NCBI GenBank assembly: GCA_964019335.1
Contig: OZ025680.1
Location: 534,441-598,440, forward strand
DNA from: Diplonema japonicum
Taxonomy: Eukaryota; Euglenozoa; Diplonemea; Diplonemida; Diplonemidae
Length of the DNA: 64,000 bases
Reading direction: 5' to 3'
Of this stretch, positions 32,683 through 41,500 are shown piece after piece; position 1 is the first letter of the stretch; every line of letters starts with the position of its first letter. Under the pieces are notes generated by a model, which ran no database searches, was not told the DNA's origin, and saw only the letters and a list, made by a program, of their open reading frames with translations. Both the position numbers and the translations under genes were made by a program.

Positions 32683-33019
32683 GTTGTTAACGAGTGATGC
32701 GTTTCCCGAGGTCTTGCTGCTACGAGTGCTCCTTTGTTACATATTATCGGGAGAGACAAATTAAGAAGAGGACGGAACAAAAAGAGGGAACGAGAAAGAA
32801 TAAAAGAAAAAAAAATACATAAAAAAGAGAAAAAATAGTGTTTGTAGTAGAGTTCGTTTCTTGTCCCCCCCCCTTTTTTTTCTTATCGCGTTCAGTTTTA
32901 AGTTTACCCTTCTCGTCCCCTTTTACTCATATGGATCTCGTGATGAAAAAGCTCCCCTTGCGGATAAAAAAAATTATAATTATACATTTGGTATTCTTTG
33001 CTAGTGCACAACAGGCTGG
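32683..33019. other. Spacer
   Basis: 337 bases, A-rich then T-rich, with no gene seen. It ends with 'gtgcacaacag' (AG 33013-33014), five bases before the TDP1 start. Confidence 0.5.
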
Positions 33020-34774
33020 ATGAAACGCAAACATGATGAGATCACAGAGGCACCTACTACTCCAGTGTTCCTTCCCTTGAAGGTGGGGAGTGTGTTGGTG
33101 CTGGGCAGAGATGACGTCGAGGGCGGCGACATGAAAGTGTCGCGGAAACAAGTGGAGGTAAGCAGAAGGGCGGAGTGTGTGTGGGTGCACGTGCTGGGGC
33201 AGAACATGTGCAAGGTAGAAGGTCAACTGAGGAAGAAGGGGTGGAAGGGGGAAGGGAGAGACATCTGGCTCGATGATGTTGGAGAACACAAGTTCCTTGT
33301 TGTCGATGCTGACGAAGATGGAGAAGAACTCAGCAGCCGACCTCTTCAACCTCGGTCTCAACCTCAGCCTGCTGCACGTCCCTTCAACCCCATGAAGTCT
33401 ATGTTGTGGCGGCTGACTTCCTTGCACCCCTCTCTCACCCCCCCTTCAGCCAACATGGGCTGTGTCGGGTTCATAGAGCTCCTTGCCAAACCCCCATCCT
33501 TCATCCTCCTCTCCGACTACTTGATCGATCCCGTGTGGCTTACCTCGGCTCTGCCTTACTTGAAGACGCCGCACTCTACTCAAAAAGTGACTATTCTTAG
33601 CTGCAAAAAGGCGGGGCTGAAAAAGCAGCATGACATCCCCGCACACTGGAAGGTGCACGAGCTGTCCGGCCTCTCAGCCTACGGGGTACACCACTCCAAG
33701 TTCGTGATCGCAAAGTACAACGAAGGGCTACGTGTGGTCATCCACACTGCGAACTTGCTTTACGGCGACGTGAACTGCAAAACTCAAGGCGTGTGGTGGC
33801 AGGACTTCCCGCGTAAGAAAGAGGGGGCAAGCACTTCAGTTTTTGAAACCGACTTGCTGGACTATGTGAACCACACGCAAGGCGACTGCAGAGAACTAGA
33901 GAGGTGCCTCTCACAGTATGACTACTCCCTTGCGACCTGCAGACTTATCCCCTCTGTCCCAGGAAGGCACCAAGGCCTTGCCATGCACAAGTATGGGCAT
34001 ATGAAAGTCAGAGCAATCCTAAATGAGGAAAAGTGCAGAACAATGCTGGAAGAGCGTAAGGAGGTGTGTGGGGAAAGACGTTTCTACGCACAATTCTCAT
34101 CAGTGGGAAGCGTGAAAGAACCTTGGGTTAAGAATGACTTATGTAAGTCGTTCCGTGCTGGGTTAGAGGATCTGAGACTTGTTTGGCCGACCGAGACAGA
34201 GGTCGGAGAATGCATGGAGGGGTATGATGCGGGTGTGTCCTTGCCTGGGAATGGGAAAAACGTGAGCGGGATGATCGCAGCAGTGGGCGGCATCAAGAAG
34301 ATGCTGCGCTGGTCTGGAGGAGGCCGCGAGATGGCCATGCCGCACATCAAGACCTTCACACTTATGGAACACAGTGGCGACATCCTCGTTTCAGCTCTCA
34401 CTTCCGCGAACTTCAGCTCAGCAGCGTGGGGGAAGCTTGAAAAGAATGGCACACAACTCACCATACTTCACTACGAGCTGGGGGTGCTTTTCGTCCCTTC
34501 GTTGACCCCACCCGCCCCGCAATTCATGTTACCACAGGGGCCCCCTCCTCCTTCGTACCCTTACCCTCCAGCTTTCAATTCGGGTCGCTCACTCGATCGC
34601 CACCCTGCTGGGTGCTGCCTTATTCCATTACCTTTTCCAACAGGCCCAGACGAGGTGCCTTACACGTCCGGCAACACACCATGGGTGTGTGACAAGCCAG
34701 TTTACGAGACGCCTGACTGTCTTGGCCGGCACGGCCCGACGCAAGGGTGCAGGTTTGGAGTTGTGCAAGATTAG
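33020..34774 (+). CDS. TDP1: Tyrosyl-DNA phosphodiesterase 1 with N-terminal FHA-like domain
   Basis: This encodes 584 residues. Residues 15-100 look like an FHA domain of the PNKP/aprataxin type ('VLVLGRDDV', 'VSRKQVEV', 'HKFLVVD'). The catalytic part has both HKD half-sites: H225-S-K227 in 'HHSKFVIAKYNEGLRVVIHTANL', and H442-I-K444 in 'HIKTFT' followed by 'SALTSANFSSAAWG'. The first His forms the phospho-histidine adduct and the second resolves it. TDP1 removes stalled topoisomerase I and other 3' blocking groups in the nucleus. The C-terminus (about 500-584) is proline-rich, with a short Cys/His-containing end that I cannot assign. The ATG is five bases after CAACAG. FHA-TDP1 fusions are known from some other lineages (I recall plants); I could not check this. 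Confidence 0.92.
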   Translation: MKRKHDEITEAPTTPVFLPLKVGSVLVLGRDDVEGGDMKVSRKQVEVSRRAECVWVHVLGQNMCKVEGQLRKKGWKGEGRDIWLDDVGEHKFLVVDADEDGEELSSRPLQPRSQPQPAARPFNPMKSMLWRLTSLHPSLTPPSANMGCVGFIELLAKPPSFILLSDYLIDPVWLTSALPYLKTPHSTQKVTILSCKKAGLKKQHDIPAHWKVHELSGLSAYGVHHSKFVIAKYNEGLRVVIHTANLLYGDVNCKTQGVWWQDFPRKKEGASTSVFETDLLDYVNHTQGDCRELERCLSQYDYSLATCRLIPSVPGRHQGLAMHKYGHMKVRAILNEEKCRTMLEERKEVCGERRFYAQFSSVGSVKEPWVKNDLCKSFRAGLEDLRLVWPTETEVGECMEGYDAGVSLPGNGKNVSGMIAAVGGIKKMLRWSGGGREMAMPHIKTFTLMEHSGDILVSALTSANFSSAAWGKLEKNGTQLTILHYELGVLFVPSLTPPAPQFMLPQGPPPPSYPYPPAFNSGRSLDRHPAGCCLIPLPFPTGPDEVPYTSGNTPWVCDKPVYETPDCLGRHGPTQGCRFGVVQD

Positions 34775-34870
34775 ATAGATACCTACTATTTCAGTTGCAT
34801 CCCTTCAGGGACGCACGTTTCATGACATTTAAAATAGCCACTGTTTGCCACTGCATACCACAGGAGACAG

Positions 34871-37660
34871 ATGACAGAGCCATATGGCGTCACGGTGAGA
34901 GAGCCTGCACCGGCACCTCTGCCTTTGAAGAAAACAGCGTCTACTGGAAGATCGGGCAGCGTACCTGCACTGGGCTTCAGGAAAGATGCAGTTAAGGTGG
35001 GCGAAGAGGTGGTGAAATTCTACAGTACGTATCTGAGGATCCGGCCGTACAGTCCATGGGAAGCAGGCGAGTGCCACAAGAGCGGTCTGGACACAGGGAG
35101 AAGTGTGCTTGAAATGGATGTAGAGAAGGACACAGTGTTCATCCAAGAGCCCGCCACTTTACGAGTGAAAAACCCGGCCGCTGCACCCCCTAAGAAATCG
35201 TGGCATCCCTCCTTGTTCACGAACCTTTTGTGGTCTTTCGGACGGGACGATGTAGAGCACTTGTGGGCCGACGACGTGAAGCACACTTTTGCGGAACAGC
35301 GCTCTGTGTACGACGTCGTATCGCAGTACGACGGCATCGTCAAGAGCCTTTACGACGGCTTTTCGCAGTGCATCATGGTGCATGGCGCACCGGGCAGCGG
35401 GAAGACCTATACTTGCATAGGTGAGCAGTCGGACCCAGGCATTGCTCCCCGTGCCATAACAAACATTTTTAACTCCCGAAAAACCCGTGTGAAGAGCCGC
35501 CCTGGTGAAAAGATTAAGGTAGTAATGCGTGTCCTGTTGCTCAGACTTTGGAAAGAGAATATCGAAGACCTGACGAACTCTCTCCACGACCCTAACAAAC
35601 CGCCTGTTACTTTGAAGCTGACGGGCGAAGGGATCCTCGAGGGGCACGAAGAGGTGGTGGTCGAGAATGACAACGACCTGTTGGACTTACTGAAGCGTGT
35701 GCACAAGCTCGGCAAACGCAGAGAAAAGAGGTCTCATGCCATCATAAATGTAACGTTGGAACAGATCTCAAACTTTGAAGGTGATGGCGCCGCCACGGAG
35801 GCTGTGAGGTGCAGTTGCATGACTTTTGTTGACATCGGTTCTGGTGTGAAGACAGAGAACGAGTCGCAAAACGACGGGAAACTTATTGTGAAGAGCAGGA
35901 CTGCGTTGCTAAGGGTTGTGGATATGTTACGCAACAAGACAGAGGTCGAAGTGCAAGCGGAGAAAGTCAATGCAGAGTATGGGCAAGGGAACCTCAAGGT
36001 AATGGCCCCGAAGGTGCCGTTCAAGGAGTCACGCTTAACACAGCTCCTAGCCGACCAGCTAGGTGGCAATTGCCAAACGCACATAATATGCTGCGTCTCG
36101 CCTTTCCACAAGCACAACGTCGACAACTCCATGACGATCGACTTCGGCCGTGTTTGCTCTCAGATCCGCTCCAGGACGCACAAGAAGGAGTCGAAAGATC
36201 TCGTTAAGCTTCGTAACCAGAACGACGAGAAGCTCAAGATCACGAAGCAGGTGACTCTCATGAACGAGAACGTCGAGAAGGTCCAAAAGGTGCTCCTCGA
36301 CAGGCAGAAGAGGATTAACTACCTCAAACAATACAACACAAGGCTCCACGAAAAGTTAGCAGAATTAGAGGAGGCCATCGAGGCACTGGAAAGGGAGAGA
36401 ATTCAGTCTGGAAAGGCCATCCAAGCCATCAGGACTATGAAAAACTCTGGAGACGGAGAGATCTTGACGACGAAGATGAGCGCTGCGATCAAGGAGCAGG
36501 AAGATATCCGCAGGAAGATAGCGAAGCTGAAGCAGGAGATCATGGCGATGGAGGTTGAGGCGGGTATGATGACCTCTGAGGACCTTGACAAGGACATAGA
36601 GCTCGCGAAGGCTGACGTGGATGCCGAGAAGCGGGTGTGCTACGAAGCAATCCAAAGCGACGCAAGGCAACTTATCAACAAGGACGACGACGAGGATGAG
36701 GACAATTTAATGCCCATCGGGGGCACCATCACCCTGAAGCGCAGGGGGACGTGGAACAAGGTCACCGTCAGGTCAAAAGTAAGTGACACGAAGTACACCG
36801 TAGCTGGCACTGACGGCACGGGTAAGTTCACTGAGGAGGTAGACCTCTCTGCCTCAGACGGGCAGATCAGAGGGCACAAGTCGCACCCCAGTAACGCAGG
36901 AGACGCACCTGTCAAGAAGCTGCTCCACTTCCTGTGCAACGAGAGCGTCGCAGAGGAGTGCCCGGGACTGGAGAAGATGGTGAAGGACGAAATCGAAGCG
37001 GAGACAGAAATCATATGCAAGCCATTTGACGGTAGGCCGCTGCGGAAGGATTTGAAGGTGCTGCTCGCAGCGGCAACCCCTGAGTTCGTTACCAAGGTGC
37101 TGAAGGCGATCAAGACGGCTCTGCCGAACTGCTCGTCGAAGACACGCGACCGTGTGGCGGGGTCGTTCAAGAAGTCTCTCGAGAACTGCGTCGAGACCAT
37201 CTCTCCTCGTTGCGACAATGCGAAACAGGCTGATAAAGCACTAGACTACCCTAGCTTGAAGGGTGTCACGCTGTTCAGCATAGCAGATGATGACAAGCCG
37301 CTCGCACTGCACGGTGTGACGGCAGCCATCGACGCCCTGCAGGTCCCTCGCACGCGTCTGGACATCCTGTATGACTACCTTCAGGCACGCCTAGGGCTGG
37401 AATCCGCACTCGCGGACTGGCAGCAGACGATGACGGCTTCGTTCGTGGCAGCACTAGAAATCACCAAGGAGGCGGAGCAAGCTGACAAACAGCGTGCACA
37501 GGAAGAAGCGGAGCTCAAAAAGCTAAAAGAAGAATCTGAAGCTCTCGAACAGCAGCTCGAGGCTGCTGCCGCTGGTGTGGTACGGGCGCGGGAGGCCAAG
37601 AATGACAAGGAAAAACTTCTTCACAAAGCGAAGAACGACGGGTGCTGCGTCATGATGTGA
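34871..37660 (+). CDS. Divergent kinesin with degenerate switch regions and C-terminal CaaX box
   Basis: This encodes 929 residues. The motor region (about 45-440) has an intact P-loop, G172-APGSGKT with K178, and a kinesin-like end ('VPFKESRLTQLLADQLGGNCQTHIICCVSP'). Switch I is 'EKRSH' instead of SSRSH. Switch II reads 'VDIGSGV' (D321) instead of VDLAGSE, so the conserved glutamate is missing. ATP may bind, but hydrolysis is probably impaired. Coiled coil follows (about 440-620), then a segment with charged residues and a basic, beta-rich patch near 620-680, and more helix. The last four residues are C-V-M-M, preceded by another Cys: a CaaX box predicted to be prenylated, which would anchor the protein to membrane. 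I cannot place it in a kinesin subfamily. Confidence 0.85.
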   Translation: MTEPYGVTVREPAPAPLPLKKTASTGRSGSVPALGFRKDAVKVGEEVVKFYSTYLRIRPYSPWEAGECHKSGLDTGRSVLEMDVEKDTVFIQEPATLRVKNPAAAPPKKSWHPSLFTNLLWSFGRDDVEHLWADDVKHTFAEQRSVYDVVSQYDGIVKSLYDGFSQCIMVHGAPGSGKTYTCIGEQSDPGIAPRAITNIFNSRKTRVKSRPGEKIKVVMRVLLLRLWKENIEDLTNSLHDPNKPPVTLKLTGEGILEGHEEVVVENDNDLLDLLKRVHKLGKRREKRSHAIINVTLEQISNFEGDGAATEAVRCSCMTFVDIGSGVKTENESQNDGKLIVKSRTALLRVVDMLRNKTEVEVQAEKVNAEYGQGNLKVMAPKVPFKESRLTQLLADQLGGNCQTHIICCVSPFHKHNVDNSMTIDFGRVCSQIRSRTHKKESKDLVKLRNQNDEKLKITKQVTLMNENVEKVQKVLLDRQKRINYLKQYNTRLHEKLAELEEAIEALERERIQSGKAIQAIRTMKNSGDGEILTTKMSAAIKEQEDIRRKIAKLKQEIMAMEVEAGMMTSEDLDKDIELAKADVDAEKRVCYEAIQSDARQLINKDDDEDEDNLMPIGGTITLKRRGTWNKVTVRSKVSDTKYTVAGTDGTGKFTEEVDLSASDGQIRGHKSHPSNAGDAPVKKLLHFLCNESVAEECPGLEKMVKDEIEAETEIICKPFDGRPLRKDLKVLLAAATPEFVTKVLKAIKTALPNCSSKTRDRVAGSFKKSLENCVETISPRCDNAKQADKALDYPSLKGVTLFSIADDDKPLALHGVTAAIDALQVPRTRLDILYDYLQARLGLESALADWQQTMTASFVAALEITKEAEQADKQRAQEEAELKKLKEESEALEQQLEAAAAGVVRAREAKNDKEKLLHKAKNDGCCVMM

Positions 37661-38942
37661 GATGCCTGCGTCCATGCCACTTAGAATCTTTCTACATTTG
37701 CTTCCATTGTTAGATTTACATGAGGAGTTGCTCTCCTCTTCCTTTGCCTTTTTCACCCCTTTCTTTTTTGTTCCAACCGTCATCAATATTGCCCCGTTCC
37801 TCCATCTCTAGCAGCCCTCTGGCAGACCACGGAACTATTTGTAATCCATCGCTGTTTCAACTGTGTACAGCTACAGAAGGATTGTGGTTTCATGTTATGT
37901 CCCACATTGGTGGCGCCGGTTGTGTGCTCCATGAGAGATGAGTAGGTTAAAAAGGTGCACAAATGATTGATGGTCTCCCTTCTCCCCCCACCCCTAATAG
38001 CAGAATAGAGTCCATTTCCTACTGTATCAGCACCGCCCCTTTCCCTTTTCTTTTCAAAGAATGTCGATAACTAAAATTAGATACGTTGAGTGTGCGTGGG
38101 TATGTTCCTCAAACCCTCCCTTTTAAATTTTTTTTTGCGGATAAATGAAGATTTCTTTTTTGTTCTGCCCATCCCCGAGAAGAAAGGCGTGTCCTTCACC
38201 CGGCAGCGATTTCTCTTGGGTTCCCAGAAGAAACCCTCAACTCAAATGTACTACTTTGAAGGTCCTCTTCCCTCCTTTTGGTGGATTGTTGCTAACACTT
38301 CTCTCCACTGATTTTCTGCCCCAACCGTTCCCTTTCCCCCCCACCCACCACCCAATTGTTTAACAGTGATAATTGTCAAAGAATACTATCTTTTCTCTTT
38401 TATTCTCCTCTTTTATTTTTTTCCAGCACGAGTCCCAAGTTCATTCCCCTGTTTTGACAAATGGCACTTTCTGAGGAATTCTAATAGAAGGCGGGTCATG
38501 TCACTGCACAAAGTCAGACTGAGTCAAACTCAACAGGGTCTTCTTTCCCCGCTGACAGTTTCAAGTCCGTTCCCTTGACTGCTGTTTCGCCAGATAGTAG
38601 GTAGGGACAGAAGGAATCTCATTGGTCCATTCATGCGCGTCTTTAATTAGAAGACGAGCCTCGACGGGTTTTGAAGATTTGAGGCGTAAATGTTTTGATC
38701 GGCCTCTGCCCCACATGGCCTGCCCCTGTTGTAGTGCAACAATTGTTTTGATTTAGCAGAGCTGGCCTTTCAGCTTCGTGCATCATCAAGCTCTTTTGAC
38801 TTTTCTTCTTGCCTCGGAGGATGAACGCCACTGCCCATGAGACCTTTTTCCTTGCATCATGGAGCTAGTGTTATTAACGAGATCCCAACGTTGAAGAATA
38901 AGCCGTTGTTTTTGAGTGAAATAACATTAAAGAATGGAATAC
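37661..38942. other. Spacer with one MITE-like end
   Basis: No gene is seen in about 1.28 kb. At about 38665-38690 the sequence 'cgggttttgaagatttgaggcgtaa' resembles the right end of the MITE family (copies A and B), but no matching left end was found. The remainder is pyrimidine-rich, mixed-composition sequence. Confidence 0.4.
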
Positions 38943-39142
38943 AGTATCTTATTAAAATGACCACTATGGGGTGACTATCACCGTTGCCACGTGGGGGCCA
39001 CCAACGACGAGCGCCACACGTAGGCACTTCGCGCCTCGAGACCGCCAAGAGCAACCTCCCTGTACGTTGTACTTGAATTTTAGGTTGCCAGCCCCACCAG
39101 GCTGGGTCTCGTGCTGACTTGTACTAAGAGATGCTCAGGAAT
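38943..39142 (+). pseudogene. Degenerate 14-3-3 gene copy
   Basis: The sequence aligns to the downstream 14-3-3 gene. 'tatcttattaaaatgaccac' matches its start region (39448-39467). After a large deletion of most of exons 1-2, 39003-39060 matches exon 3 ('gccaccaacgacgagcgcca...accgccaagagcaacctccct'). A shortened copy of intron 3 ('gtacgttgtacttgaatttt' then ag) and a short part of exon 4 follow. Several internal deletions and frameshifts prevent expression. Retention of the intron shows that it arose from DNA duplication and not from a reverse-transcribed mRNA. Confidence 0.85.
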
Positions 39143-39332
39143 GGCCATCAGAACAATGGACTCCTGGGACGGGAGATCTTGGCGACGATGAAGGAGCAGG
39201 AAGATGGCGAAGCTGAAGCAAGAGATCATGGCGATGGAGGTTGAGGGGTATGATGACCTCTGAGGACCTTGACAAGTGCCGAGAAGCGGGTGTGCTACGA
39301 AGCAATCCAAAGCGACGCAAGGCAACTTATCA
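39143..39332 (+). pseudogene. Truncated fragment of the kinesin gene at 34871-37660
   Basis: Matches 36415-36677 of the kinesin gene in five or so blocks separated by small deletions, for example 'aagaagcaggaagat'-like, 'caagagatcatggcgatgg', 'tgatgacctctgaggacctt' and 'gtgctacgaagcaatccaaa'. It lies directly next to the 14-3-3 pseudogene, so the two were joined in one rearrangement or moved together. No coding function. Confidence 0.85.
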
Positions 39333-39459
39333 GTCGCCTTTCCCCCTTTTACTGTACTAATCCAGTCCCATGTTATTTCCCCTTATTTTGTCCCCTGTCG
39401 CCAGCAACAATTACCAACAGGACATAGAGAGGTATCCAAGAATAAAATATCTTATTAAA

Positions 39460-40381
39460 ATGACCACCACTGCGTCGCCCAAATTCCGTCTCCCCACCAA
39501 CCGCGATGACCTCATCTTCGCTGCGAAGCTCGCGGAGCAGGCTGAGAGATATGACGAGATGGTTCTGTGCATGAAGGAAGTCGTCAAAGAAAACCCCAAG
39601 CTGTCCCAGGAAGAGAGAAACCTCCTCTCCGTTGCCTACAAGAACAGCGTTGGGATCAGGCGTGCCTCGTGGAGGATACTGAGTTCCATTGAGCAGAGGG
39701 AAATTCAGAAAAATACCGGCAACGCCCCCAAGGTATGGAACACAGCACATGGCAACACATTACAGGTTCAGGAGTACAGGGAGATGGTGGAGCAGGAGCT
39801 GTCGGAAATCTGTGAAGATATCATCAACCTTCTGGAGAAGGACGTCCTTGCCCACGGTGGGTCCGACGACAGGTAGGGTCCATCACATCCCACAACAACA
39901 CCACACACAGGGTCTTCTTCAAGAAGATGCAGGGTGACTACCACCGTTACCACGTGGAGGCCACCAACGACGAGGGCCACACGCAGGCGGCACTTCGCGC
40001 CTACACCGACGCACTTGAGACCGCCAAGAGCAACCTCCCTGTATGTTGCTGTACTTGAATTTTATTGTTTCTCTCGCAGGTTGCCAACCCCACCAGGCTG
40101 GGTCTCGTGCTGAACCTGTCTGTCTTCTACTACGAGATCCTCAGGAACACCGAGAGTGGTATCGCCCTGGCGAAGACCAACTTCGATGAGGCCGTGCAGG
40201 AGCTGGAGAACCTCCCTGAGGCTGAGTACAAGGAGGCCACTCTGATCATGCAGCTCATCAGGGACAACCTTACCCTGTGGTCTGAGGACGAGGCGGCCAA
40301 CAAGGACGGCACCCAGGTATGATGGTGAGGGGTGGGAGTGATCTTCTTTCATCAAAATCACAGGTTGAGGACGTGAACTAA
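39460..40381 (+). CDS. 14-3-3 protein, copy 1 (five exons)
   Basis: Exons are 39460-39732, 39766-39872, 39911-40040, 40080-40316 and 40364-40381, giving 254 residues. Introns are 33, 38, 39 and 47 nt, all GT-AG. Both family signatures are present: '[19 protein letters not shown]' with the phosphate-binding Lys and Arg, and '[18 protein letters not shown]'. The central '[12 protein letters not shown]' and '[10 protein letters not shown]' are also diagnostic. 14-3-3 dimers bind phospho-Ser/Thr proteins and regulate kinases, transcription factors and the cytoskeleton. ATG 39460 lies 40 nt after 'ccaacag'. A second, very similar gene lies 3 kb downstream (43240-44153) and a broken copy just upstream. 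Confidence 0.95.
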
Positions 40382-40815
40382 GAAAGTTCACGGATGGAAA
40401 GTAACGATAAAAAAAAAAAAACAAAAACTAGAAAAAAACAGATTTTTAAATGGAAAAAAAACTTGATCCTCACCCCCCCTTTAGAAAAATCTTTAAAAAA
40501 AGGCAAGTATTGTTTTTTTTAACCCCCTTTTTTTTTGCTCTCCCTCTCTTTCAGTTTCTTTATCCCCCTCCCACTCCCTCTATTTTCCTTTTTTAAAACA
40601 AACTGGGAAGAAAAAAAAATAAGAATAAAAAACTGGGTGGAAATAGAAAAAAGGGAGAAAATATAAGTACGGACAAAGTGCAATGACAAATTGCTTCCCT
40701 GAGTGCATCATCAGTGGTGGTGAGTTCTGGATTTACGGTAAAATAGTTCAATTGTTTGTCTTGCCAATGTTTCTTTTCTTTTCTTTTTTTTTTTCGCCAT
40801 CCCTTTTTTCTTCTG

Positions 40816-40846
<31 letters not shown>

Positions 40847-41500
40847 CCTCCATTCTCAGTTACCTAGATTGTTTTTATGATGGAAAATAAAGTTGCGAAA
40901 AAGAAGAAGAAAACGGGCACATGGGAAAGAAAATAATAAATAAATTGGATGAGGACAAAAGGGGGACAACACTGAATGAAGGGGGGTGGCAGAGCAAGGT
41001 GATGATGTGCCTTCTCTCTTTTTTTTTTCGTTTTCACACCCTCCCCCTTTTTTTCCCCCTGTCCTTTTTTTATTTCTTTTATTAATCTTTTTTTTTTTTG
41101 TTCTTCTTTTTTTTTCCTCTTTTTTGCCCTTTTCTTATTTTTTGGAGTCTTTTTTTTCTATTTTTTTCTTTTTCAGTGTTTTTTTTTCTCTCCCCTATTA
41201 TTTCTTACCTCCCATCCCCACGGAATAATTCTTTTTTTAAAAAAATTGCCCCCCTTTAAGAAAGGCCTTGCCCCCCCATTTTCAACTGAAAGCACAAAAC
41301 CGGAAAAAAAAAAAAAAAAAAAAACGACAACTGAGGACCGGTCAAAGGCCCACCCTTAGGCCTCCCGCCCCGTTCTGACCAACCGTACATACATAACATC
41401 CTTTCGCCCACCCCCAGTTCCCCCTTTTCTTTTATTTTTATTATTCATTTTTTTTTATCTACCATGCAAGGCACATCCATCCGCCTAGGCCTTATGCAGC
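40382..41500. repeat. Low-complexity T/A-rich spacer
   Basis: No gene is seen. Long T- and A-runs occur (for example around 40818-40846, 41083-41100 and 41307-41324). Just before the next gene 'cttatgcag' gives an AG at 41498-41499. Confidence 0.55.

Noticed and set aside
38665-38690. A third MITE copy
   Set aside because: Only one end-like segment is visible, without a partner end, so it is mentioned but not annotated as an element.
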